Shown here piece after piece: positions 50,639 through 60,802 of a DNA stretch of 64,000 nt. Each line of letters begins with the position of its first letter. Within the stretch, counting starts at the first letter, position 1. A program made the translations under genes and the position numbers. Under the pieces are notes generated by a model, which was given only the letters and a program-made list of their open reading frames with translations, had not been told where the DNA came from and made no database searches. This DNA comes from Hevea brasiliensis (taxonomy: Eukaryota > Streptophyta > Magnoliopsida > Malpighiales > Euphorbiaceae): assembly GCF_030052815.1 (NCBI RefSeq), contig NC_079498.1, forward strand, positions 85,732,992 to 85,796,991, given 5' to 3'.

Positions 50639-52186
50639 GGTATAAAGCATAGATAGTACATGAAGTGAAATAACAATAGGTTATGAACCCTTAATAGTGC
50701 ACAGCATGAAATAATAAAACTATAAGTGCTTAATAGTACTTATTTGCCCAAAGTATACCTAGACTTATATATATAGTTGGATCGATTGGTATACCAACTA
50801 GGGATTACAGATAGCAGTATTGCCTATATGGAAAGTCATGGATTGACAATATATGTTTGAAATGATTGTTTTACAGGCTATATGCCTGCCCGTTGGCCAT
50901 TGTGCCTAATTGTATTTCTAGCTTTATGCCTGCTCGCTGGCCTTGTGCCTGACATGACAGATGTCATTGCGCAAAATTATATTTCTGGCTTTAATAGCCT
51001 GTCCACTAGCCTTGAGCCTGACAGACAGTTGTATAGAGGATATTATATGCCTGTCCGCTGGCCTTGTGCCTGACAGACAATTGTATATAGGATATTATAT
51101 TCCTGCTCACTGGCCTAGTGCCTAACATGATAGTTGTATACCGGATGGACACTCCCGTGTATCCAGCATTACTGTCTATTATAGGTTACTTGAACATAAA
51201 TATGAGTAATGAGTCTTAAATTTAATTGAGTACTGAAAAGATCACAGATAGGAGTAATAGGCTGTAAAAATCAATTGATTATATGAAGAGATCCCAGTAA
51301 ATTAATATGCTCTTATGGAGTAGCTAAAGTTAGGAAATGACTCACAAGTAATAAGCTTTAAAAATTAAATAATTACATGAAGAGATCACTGATATGAAAT
51401 TAAGTAGGCTGAAAAATGGAATAAATTATTAGAAAGGATCTCGACAAGTTTAAGTGCTCCTAAAGTTCAGTAAACACGTAATTGACTCTGAGTTCATGAA
51501 ATATGAATCTCTATATGAAATTATACATGAAATAATTATCCTTAATTATTCAGTTATTTTTATTTTAAATTATACACCACTAAGCAATATGCTTAGCGCG
51601 ATGGATTATTTCCTCGTATAGGTATTGGGGAGATTAACCAGTAGAGTCCAGACAGAGATTCTAAGCAGATCTGCACTAGTGTGGGAGTCACCTCAGCAGA
51701 GTAATTTTTAGTAGGGCCCATATGTATTTAGATTTTGTATTTTTTATTTATGTACATAAGTCAAAGATGTAATTCATTTTGAGACTGTAATATAAATTGT
51801 AAATTATTATATATGAATTATATTAATAAAAGTAAATGTGTTTTACATGAATTGATTATATGACATATGATATGAATTGATGATATGATGTGATACATGA
51901 AAGTTAATGAGATGGATATGACAAGAGGTAAATTGATATGGATTGAACTTATGATATGAAATTATTTTTAACAGGTAACTATTGGAACCCGCTAGATGCC
52001 AATAAGTCAAAGGAGGCTCTGCCTGGTTTCCATGGAAATAAATTATGACAAAAAAAAATATATTACCACATGTTTTCTACAAAGTTTAAAATTAACAATG
52101 GACATGACAGGATAAGATAGGGTGCTCCTGCACCGAATGTAGCACACCTTGCTCGGCTACACTGTAGACGGGTGAGGGGCATTACA
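50639..52186 (+). repeat. Ret-A 5' LTR, second segment
   Basis: Resumes Ret-A after Ret-B. Holds a run of ATGCCTGCCCGTTGGCC-type units (50876-51123), H1 at 51580-51596, a CTCGTATAGGT site in place of the acceptor, and ends GGGGCATTACA. Confidence 0.9.
50876..51123. repeat. Degenerate TATGCCTG..GCTGGCCTTGTGCCTGAC repeat in Ret-A LTR
   Basis: About five irregularly spaced copies of a ~30-base unit containing ATGCCTG and GGCC..GTGCCTGA. Ret-B has two copies near 25205-25280. Confidence 0.75.
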
Positions 52187-52264
52187 TTTAGTAGTATCAG
52201 AGTAAAGCTTTAGGCAATTCTAGACCTAGATAGATAGAAAGAAATAGTTTGCATCACATGCATG
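52187..52264 (+). other. Ret-A primer site (mutated) and start of internal region
   Basis: TAGTATCAGAGT at 52192-52203 differs from the iMet primer site by two transitions. The leader wording TAGACCTAGATAGATAG follows. Solo-E interrupts at 52265; the left duplication copy GCATG is 52260-52264. Confidence 0.85.
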
Positions 52265-54094
52265 TGTAACATCCTCATTTTCGTAGTCCGTACATTCTAC
52301 TGTTCCAACAGCTAATGTCTGTCCCGGAAAGTCGGAATGTCTGGACCTACACTTCGGTGATAATGAACAGACATATAATGATGAAATAAATAAGAAGAAA
52401 ATGCAAGAAAAATCAAAGACAAATGAAAGAGAGAAAATGAAGCTAAGTTAAATGAGCTGGCACCGCAGCGATGGGTGACCGCACTGGGAAGGTTGTTGCC
52501 GACCCCAGGACTGCGGGGAACCCTCAGAATTTAATTCTAGGATGTAAGTAAAGGTCTATTGAAATATAATTGACACTAGAATTATTAAAGAAAAATTAAT
52601 AAATTAGTACAAAGAAAAACCAAAAATAGAGAAACAGACAAAAATCGGTGTTACCGAAAAATCGGGAATATAACCCGAAGTGGGGTATTTTGATCATTTG
52701 ACACCTAAAGTTGCCTTCTGACCTTAATGTCCATTAAAAATAAATGATATTACACTTTAGAAATGTCATGAAAAATTAAATTGTGATACAATATGTAAAT
52801 AGTAAAAGAATGGAGCCAAATGAGCAAATAAGGAAACTTTAACTAATTAAACATTAAAATCCAAGTTAGTGCTCCACTAACTCTTAATTTGGGACACTTA
52901 AATATTGCTTTGGGACAGTAGAACCATCATCTTCCACCTTGAGAATTAACCAGCCAAGAGAAATGGAGTTCACCATGGAAATCACCACGGATGCCCCACA
53001 TGCAACCTCCATGGGTGCATGATCAAGCCACCATTTCTACTTAGTTCCTTCATTAAAGCTTGCACACACACCTTGGGCAGTATGTTGGAAGTAAAAAGAA
53101 GAGGATTTTATGAAGTTTTGGTGAAGCTCAAAAAAGGTTAGTGCTAGTTTTTCATCCCTTGCTTCATTAAAGTTTGTATTAAGGTTGAGATGAGTAGGAT
53201 GGTGAAGAAACTTGAAGGATTTGATGAGTTATTGATATATTCAATTTAGGACAGCCATGAAAGTTTATTGTAGTTGAGTTTTTCTTACCTCAAATGGATG
53301 GAAACTAAGGTTGAATAACTTAAATGGAGGAAGTAGCAAGTTAAAATCTAAGTATGTGCATGTAGTGCTTGAATTAAGGGTGTGTAATGGAACCTTAATG
53401 CTTTGGGCAAACTGCCATGTTTGGCAGCCTATTAAACCATGAATTTGTGTGTGAACATGTAGTTATTAATGAAATATGCTAATGTTAAATTGTGGGCAGC
53501 AAGTGTAAGTGATATTGAAGTATGATTATGTTGAAGTGTATGTGTAATATTGACATTGAGATATGTTGAATTTAGGTGGAAGTGAATGTTGAACTTAATG
53601 GTGAATTGTGTGCATTGAGCACTTGAATATTCTGCCCAAAATTGTTGCTGGAATTGTGTACAATATATATATGGAAGTGTTATTGATTGAATATTGAAGT
53701 AATGAGGAGGAGAAGGAATATCAAATTGGAAGTGTATGTGCTTTGTGCAGGTTGTGTATTGAAGGCAGTACCTAAATTAGGCCATAAGTGCCAAACTATG
53801 AACCCAATTGGTATGAAGCCAATGGGGGGTGAAACTAGACACCAAATAAGCCAACTTTCATGTAGAAATGTTGCCAAAATTCTGCCTAGAAACTGACCTT
53901 AAAAATGACCAAATCCGGATTAGCAACCTTGCAACCCAGATTTTTGACCATATGAACAGTAGTCCTTGGGATGACCGTAACTCACTCAAAACAGTTCCAA
54001 TTGACCTGAAATTTTTACCATGGTTAGTTTAGACATAGAGCTACAATTCGTATGAAGAAAACAAAACCCAGAAATGGCCATAAACAAGTCAAAT

Positions 54095-54960
54095 AGCTTG
54101 CACAAGTTCAGGTACCAAAGCTGCCAGAACTAAAATTGACCAAATTTTGCACTAAAGGTGCAATCTGTCCAGCTTTAGTAAATTGACCATATCTTGGTCT
54201 ATAGAACTCAGAATGACCTGAAATTTTGCACAGAGTGCAATAAGACATAGAGCTACAATTCTTATGAAGACACCAAAACCCAGAAATGGCCAGAACCAAG
54301 TCAAATAGCTTGCAAAAGTTCGGGTACAAAAATTGCCGAACCAAACGTGACCTAAAATTGACCAAATTTTGCACTAAAGGTGCAATCTGTCCAGCTTTAG
54401 TAAACTGACCATATCTTGGTCTATACAACTTAGAATGACCTGAAATTTTGCCCCGAGTGCAATAAGACATAGAGCTACAATTCTTATGAAGACACAAAAA
54501 CCCAGAAATGGCCAGAACCAAGTCAAATAGCTTGCACAAGTTCAGGTACCAAAACTGCCAGAACTAAAATTGACCAAATTTTGCACTAAAGGTGCAATCT
54601 GTCCAGCTTTAGTGAATTGACCATATCTTGGTCTATACGACTTAGAATGACCTGAAATTTTACCCCGAGTGCAATAAGACATAGAGCTACAATTCTTATG
54701 AAGACACCAAAACTCAGAAATGGCCAGAACCAAGTCAAATAGCTTACACAAGTTCAGGTACCAAAACTGGCCGAACCAAAAGTAACCTAAAAATGACCTA
54801 AGCCTAATATTTTAGTGCTTTCTGTCCAGCATTGGTAAATTGACCATATCTTGGTCTACACAACTCAGAATGACCTGAAATTTTACCCCGCGTGCAATAA
54901 GACATAGACCTACAAGTTTGTAGTTTGGATCGAAACCCAAAAACCGAGGGAACTAGGTCA
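54095..54960. repeat. ~212-222 bp tandem array in solo-E
   Basis: Unit starts, at the word AGCTTG, lie at 54095, 54307, 54529 and 54741 (periods 212, 222, 212); the fourth unit is more diverged. Each holds CCATATCTTGGTCTA, AATGACCTGAAATTTT and AAGACATAGAGCTACAA. These match the single degenerate modules in the other LTRs, so the array is a local amplification of an existing module. A 143-codon minus-strand open frame across it is a by-product. Confidence 0.92.
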
Positions 54961-56331
54961 TCCGGCTAGGTCAAAATAGTACACCAAAATCCGGTAAATT
55001 ACAATAAAATGCAATAAAATACAATACACTTAGAAATGAAATTGGTAACATATACCAACACTAAAGGGCTATAAAATGTGACATATTGGTAACATTAGAA
55101 TTGACTCTCGTAGAGTGCATCAAGGGTCAACATTATAGGTTGACTAAGGAAATGAATTGAAGGGAATAGTACCAAGAGAAATAGGACTTTAAGCTAGACA
55201 AATCTAGCACACAAAAATTGAGAAATTGACGAAATTTTGAAGTAAAGGTGTAATCTATCTAGCTTTAGTAAATTGACCATAACTTGGTCTATACAACTCA
55301 AAATGACCTGAAATTTTACCCCGCGTGCAATAAGACATAGAGCTGCAATTTTGCTTCTTTGACCAGAAGCTAAAAACCAAGGAAAATAGGACTTTAAGCT
55401 AGACCAATCTAGCATACTAAAATTGAAAATTGGTAATTACATAAAATGATGCTTAAAGTGATTTGGCAATGAATGCCAACTTGTGAAAAGGGTAAATTGC
55501 ATTATATTGACAACATATTGAATTGTAAATTGTGACATGTTGATGCTAGAATCAACCTATCCATGATGCATAAAAAGGTTAATAATTTTATTGACCAGTG
55601 AAAGGCATAAAGATGTATAAACCCTATGAATAAAGAATTAAATATGTAACATTGTAATATGCCCTAATTTGCCTAGTTGACTAGTTTGGATATGTTGGCA
55701 TGCCAATAGGATTCTGACAGCTGTTCTGTAAATGACTTTACGTCATATTGTGTTTTATGGCTTATTATGCCATACTATGATTTTAATAGCCTATAGCTAT
55801 ACAGATTGTGTTATTATACTCGGCTTAATGCCTAATTGATTATATGGCTTTTTAGCCACACTATTTGCACACTGGGAGACACTTTGTAACCGATGGTGTG
55901 ACGGCCCGAGGTACTAGGTACCCAGTGCTAGTATATCCGTTTATCCAGTCTAGTCAGTGTATAGGCTACATGGGCAGTCAATTAAAACATTATTCAATTC
56001 AGACAGTTAAGTTAAGCATGATGAAATTTCAGTACAATAAAATTAAGTATTGAATGAATGAGTAAAAGAGATTAGCAAAAGAAACATAACAAAAATATAA
56101 ATTGCAAAACCGTAGAGACTTGAAATACAATATAGTTAGAATAATTTGTATACTAGGTAGTATTACTGAAAAGTTATAAACTAAGCACTTCCAAAGAGGA
56201 ACAAACTAGTATATAAGATTGTTGATACTAGAAATACCATACAGTTAGAATAATTGATTCCTGAATATCCGAATTATGATTTATTTCTTTCTTTATTTGT
56301 ATATATTATTTCTTGTTATACTATTGCACCA

Positions 56332-56375
56332 CTAAGCAGAAATGCTTAGCGTGATGAAATTGCTTCCTCGCGCAG
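56332..56375 (+). other. Paired hairpins H1/H2 of solo-E
   Basis: H1 is CTAAGCA (56332-56338) with TGCTTAG (56343-56349). H2 is GCGTGA (56349-56354) with TCGCGC (56368-56373), one wobble. CAG|GTACTG follows at 56373-56375. Confidence 0.65.
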
Positions 56376-56984
56376 GTACTGAAGGTAAAACCAGTAGACT
56401 GTCGACTGAGATTTTTGGAGTCCAGATCTGCAGAAGTGTTAGAAGAGTTCAACGTTGTCACCTCCTCAACAATGCATGTAGATAGGGCTCATATTTACAC
56501 ATGTTATGTATTTTGTTCATTTTAAGTATAATGTAAATTATTTGTACATTCTGTACTTGACAAATTTATGTAATTAGTTGGCAAATTATGCAAAATAATA
56601 AAATGTAAGAATTTTGATATATGAGTTAAGTATCTGATCATGATGATTCTGATTAAGATTGAGTTTAAGAAATTTTGAGAAACTGATGAGATATTATTGA
56701 GATAAATTGAGCTATGAATTTGAATATGTTGTGAATTGTCTTTGGCAGGTTCAGAAGAACTGTTAGTCCAAATTACAGTAGACACTTTGTCGGATTATCG
56801 TTAAAATTTTTGAAATTTCCAAATTAGTTAGATTTTGATAAAAGTAAAAATAGCCTAAACCTTAAATAAAGTTTTTGAATAAATAAATCAAGAACTATAA
56901 TGAAATCAGATAAGATTAGGTGCTCCAGCACACTGTGTAGCACGCCTCACTCGGCTACACTGTAGACGGGTGAGGGGTGTTACA

Positions 56985-57358
56985 GCATGGGCCTTTAAAT
57001 AGAATCGAGGTGACACTAATGCAGATCTATTTTCTCTGGTTATTTTAGGTTAAGGTATGGATCTTAGTCCACAGAAAGTCATAGATTCAAAAAGGATAAG
57101 TATAGAAAAAAAAATATGATCTATTGGGATATACCGTGGTAACTACACAATATTCTCGATGTTTGTGCTATAAGCTGCAGATTACAGTACCGACCTGGGA
57201 CTATTGAGTAGAGCTACGTATTTCCGATAGTAAATCAAGATGAGGATAAGATTGTAGAGATAGGATTAATAAGACAGACTAAAGAGAAAGTGAAGTATTA
57301 TAACACGAAAAAGCAAAAAGACAAGGAGATAGAGGTTCCTCGATTATTTACATTGGGT
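56985..57358 (+). other. Ret-A internal region, second part (non-coding)
   Basis: Holds TCGAGGTGACACTAATGCAGATCT, the gag start context GGTTAAGGTATGGAT, and then a block (57105-57260) homologous to Ret-C 32720-32850. The tail ACTAAAGAGAAAGTGAAGTA matches the Ret-D core. No gag or pol domain can be read in any frame. Confidence 0.8.
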
Positions 57359-57396
57359 AAATTTCGAGGACGATATTTTATTTAGAGGGGAAGAAT
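57359..57396 (+). other. Ret-A stem-loop and polypurine tract
   Basis: AAATTTCG (57359-57366), loop AGGA, CGATATTT (one mismatch), then AGAGGGGAAGAAT before the 3' LTR. Confidence 0.8.
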
Positions 57397-57530
57397 TATA
57401 ATGCCCTCACCGTAGGTAGTCCGCACGTTCTACTATTCTGACAACTAATGTTTGTCCAAACAGTCAGGATGTCTGGAAGTACACTTAAATGATAGTGAGG
57501 AGACATAAAATGATAGAACATGGTAAGAAA
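57397..57530 (+). repeat. Ret-A 3' LTR, first 134 bases
   Basis: TATAATGCCCTCACCG matches 19291 onward with substitutions. It is cut by Ret-F; the remainder must lie beyond the window. The last five bases, AGAAA (57526-57530), should be repeated after Ret-F. Confidence 0.88.
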
Positions 57531-59993
57531 TGTAACACCCTCCTTTTAGCAACTCAAGACGTTCTTTATTGGGGACCCGATGTCGATCTGAATGATTAGA
57601 ACGTCCAAAAAAAAATTTAAACTAAAGTGAGGAACCATAATTAACTCAAATATTAATAAGAAAAATTTAGAAAAAATTTTAGAAATAAAATACAACCAAG
57701 TTAAATGAGCCGGTGCCCTAGCGATGGGTAACCTAGTGAGAAGTTGCGGTTCTCGCAACTAGGAGCCCTAAACCCAGGGAAAAAATTATAAAATAATTAT
57801 TGGGACTCCAGAGAAGGTTTATTGAGGTTCTTATAGCATTAGAATGCCAAGGAAATGCTTAGAAAAATTTTTTAATTAGTCCAGACAATTTTGGCCCGTT
57901 AAGCTAAACGGAGGGCATTTTGGTCATTTCGTCTTCAGAGATGATTTTTGGCCAACTTGTCCAGTTAAATAAATAATTTATAAAACATAAAATATGATTA
58001 AATGTTGTTAAAAATTTAATTGAAATTAATTAGATAAGAAATGAAAAGAAAAGGAAAGAAAATGGCATTACGACATCATAGTGATGTCATTAAAGTTTTC
58101 CCAACCCATCCCACATGGACACATGGCATAACTTTATTTAAAATAGACTTAATGGGCTGAAAATTGAAGAAAAATCAGAATTCTCTCCCTTCTTCTTTTC
58201 CTTGCCGTAAACCACTCCTCCATGGCCACCATGAACAAGCTTTCAAAGCTTGATATTCCCTAGCTTCCACACCATAAAACCCTAACCTAGCAACACAAAA
58301 AATTATTCTATCATCTTGGTGAGTCTTTTGGAAGTAAAAAGAATTAAAAAGAAAGAGTTCTTACAAGCTTTGGATTAGCTTCCTAAGAGGTTAGTGACTT
58401 AAACTTATGTTTCTCTTCAAATTTATGTTGAATAAGTATAATTAAGTGCAAAATTGCAAAGAAATTTGCTAAATATCTTGTGTATGTCCATCCCAAAATT
58501 TTGGTCAGCCTTGAACCTAGTAGAGTTTTGAAGATTTCTTAGAGTTAAATTGTAATTTGGCTGCCTTTAACATTAATACAATACTTAGGATAATGGAAGG
58601 TATGTAAATGCATGAATGGTAATGTGTGAGTTAGGGTTTGGGGTGGAAAATGAGAACTTGACCATGTGATGATGAAAATAGGTTTTAATGGTCAATTAGT
58701 GACCATTTAGTTCTGTTTAAACTAAAAATGAAGTATGTTGAGCGATGGGATTTGGGTTTGGTGTGGCTACCCTAGGTGACCTGCAGAATTGGACATGAGT
58801 CCAGTAGGTTTGGGCAGCCATAACTTGAATTATAGAGGTTCAATTAGTGCAAGGCTAATTAGACATGAAACTATACACATAATGGCACAACTTTGGTGAA
58901 GAAACCATGTCCATAAAACCAAGCCAAGTGGACCAAAAGCTTGCCCTAATCCGAGTGACCTGCAGTTTACCTGGACAAAATGACCAAATCAACAGTGTTT
59001 GGTTATTTGGCCATAAATCAGTGTAGAAAGGTCCAGTTGACCTGAAATTTTACCAAAAACAAGCTGAGATATAGACCAACAACTTTCATGTAGAAACATA
59101 ACTCAAATTATGACCAGAACATATTCAAAAGATGAGTTGCAGTCACTGTTCATTACACTATAAATATGGTCAGTCCAGAAATTCTAGACAGAATTTCAAT
59201 CCGGCCAGTTGTTGTTTTTGGTCTATAGCTTGAGCTACAAAACTCCAAATGGAGTGATTCAAAAAAGGAAATGCAACTAGACAAAAAAAGGAACAACTTT
59301 CATGTTGATCAGTTTTCCAAATTCCCACTGCAAAATTGACCAATGGAACAGTAAAGACAAGGCATAAAAAGTGAAAATTCTGTCCAACTAACATTAAGCT
59401 TAGAAATGGTATTGGCAACCAATACCAACAAATTTTGAATGCAAAATGTGGTATGTTGATGATATTAAAACCAACGTACCTATTACCTATGCAAAAGTCA
59501 ACATTTTTGTTAACCAATGAATGGAACAGTAACACTAAAACTTAAATTCCAAAAATTGTGAAACTTAAAAGTGTGAAATGCCCTAGTATACCTAACAATA
59601 TTGGTTTGGATAGCTTGGCATGCCAATAGGGTTCTATTAGCAGTATTGCATATGGCTTCATGTCATTCTGTGTTTCATGGCTTCCCATGCCATTCTTTGA
59701 CATAACAGCCTTTGGCTATGTTATTTGAATTATTACACTTGGGTTTTAACCCCGATAATTATTACAGCTTATTAGCTGTTCTGTTGTACACAGGGAGACA
59801 CAATGTGACCGATGGTGTGATGGCCTGAGGTACTTAGTACCCAGTGCCAGTTTACCCGTTTATCCAGTCCAGTCAATTAGGATGGGTTACTCGGGCAATG
59901 ATAATAAACCTTAACAAATTTTAATCGAATAATAATGCAAATAATATCAGAAGTTAAGCCTACAAAAAATGTAAACACACATTCTGCATATTC

Positions 59994-60025
59994 GTTTTAT
60001 TTTATTTTATTTTATTTTATTTTAT
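59994..60025. repeat. (TTTTA)n microsatellite in Ret-F LTR
   Basis: Six pentanucleotide units immediately before hairpin H1. Confidence 0.92.
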
Positions 60026-60035
60026 ATTGTCACCA

Positions 60036-60076
60036 CTAAGCAGCATTGCTTAGCGCGTCGCTTTTGCCACGCGCAG
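60036..60076 (+). other. Paired hairpins H1/H2 of Ret-F LTR
   Basis: H1 is CTAAGCA (60036-60042) with TGCTTAG (60047-60053). H2 is GCGCGTCGC (60053-60061) with GCCACGCGC (60066-60074), eight of nine pairs and loop TTTT. CAG|GTACTGG follows at 60074-60076. Confidence 0.68.
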
Positions 60077-60674
60077 GTACTGGAGACCTAGCTGGTGAGC
60101 CCAGCAAACATCAGACCCGCTGAGCCTTCAGATTTGCATCCGGAGTCCCAAGTCACCTCACACCTGCAGTGCATATGGTAGGACATCAGGATTGTGGGGT
60201 AGCATTATGCATTTTGTATTTTGAATTAGTTGTGGGACTGTAATTATAAACTCTTGAAATTATTGATGATGTAAATATATGAAATTTCATATTATTGAAA
60301 TTTTCTGTATATTATGTTGAGAAATCTTTATGAATGTGCTTCCAGTAATGAAGTGAAAAGAAAATTTTCTGAAAATAGTGTTGTGATTGAGATTGAGATG
60401 TTGAGATTGACTTGAATGTGTATAATGGAGTTTGGATTTGGAAATTATATTGGAAGTGTTTTTAAGCAGGTTCAGAAGAATTGTTTTTCCAATTTACAGC
60501 CGGTACTCTGCCGGACTTTCTATAAAATTTGCGGAAAAATTCAGATTATCAAAAATTGAAAATAAATGAATTAAAAGGGGCAAATTGTATTAGAAACGTA
60601 AATTGGTGCTCCGGCACATTGAGTGGCATAACTTACTCGGCTACACTGTAGACGGGTAAGGGTGTCACATTTAG

Positions 60675-60686
60675 TGGTATCAGAGC
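60675..60686 (+). other. Ret-F primer binding site
   Basis: TGGTATCAGAGC, five bases after the LTR, complementary to initiator Met tRNA. Confidence 0.93.
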
Positions 60687-60802
60687 ATCGGTTTAGGCGT
60701 TTCTGGGCCTAGATAGAGTGCATACCATTGCATTGCATTGCATTTGTAAGTGTTGAGTTGACATTGATGCAGATCTATTTGTTTTCTTATTTTGAATAGG
60801 AT

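Larger units (their letters stand above)
52265..56984 (+). mobile_element. Solo-E: solo LTR (4720 bp) inside the Ret-A leader
   Basis: Starts TGTAACATCC, ends GGGGTGTTACA, and is flanked by exact GCATG duplications (52260-52264, 56985-56989). It has no primer site or polypurine tract, so it arose by LTR-LTR recombination after insertion. Contents: conserved box 52446-52480, donor-like AAG|GTTAGTGC at 53137, an expanded ~212-bp module array (54095-54960, with a further diverged copy near 55200-55400), a hairpin TATGGC/GCCATA (55756-55774), H1/H2 at 56332-56373 and the GAAGAACTGTT block near 56753. Confidence 0.93.
57531..60669 (+). repeat. Ret-F 5' LTR (3139 bp)
   Basis: Starts TGTAACACCC and ends GGGTGTCACA. 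Parts: conserved box 57699-57733 followed by the hairpin AGTTGCG/CGCAACT, palindrome GACATCA-TAG-TGATGTC (58072-58088), donor-like AGAG|GTTAGTGA at 58390, modules near 59010 and 59225, hairpins H1/H2 at 60036-60074, and the GAAGAATTG block near 60475 with stem CCGGTA/TGCCGG. Confidence 0.94.

Noticed and set aside
54108..54751. Minus-strand open frames of 143 and 69 codons with repeated MCKLFDLVLAISGF-type peptide
   Set aside because: They follow the ~212-bp tandem array in solo-E; the peptide repeats because the DNA repeats, and the frame breaks where the period is not a multiple of three.
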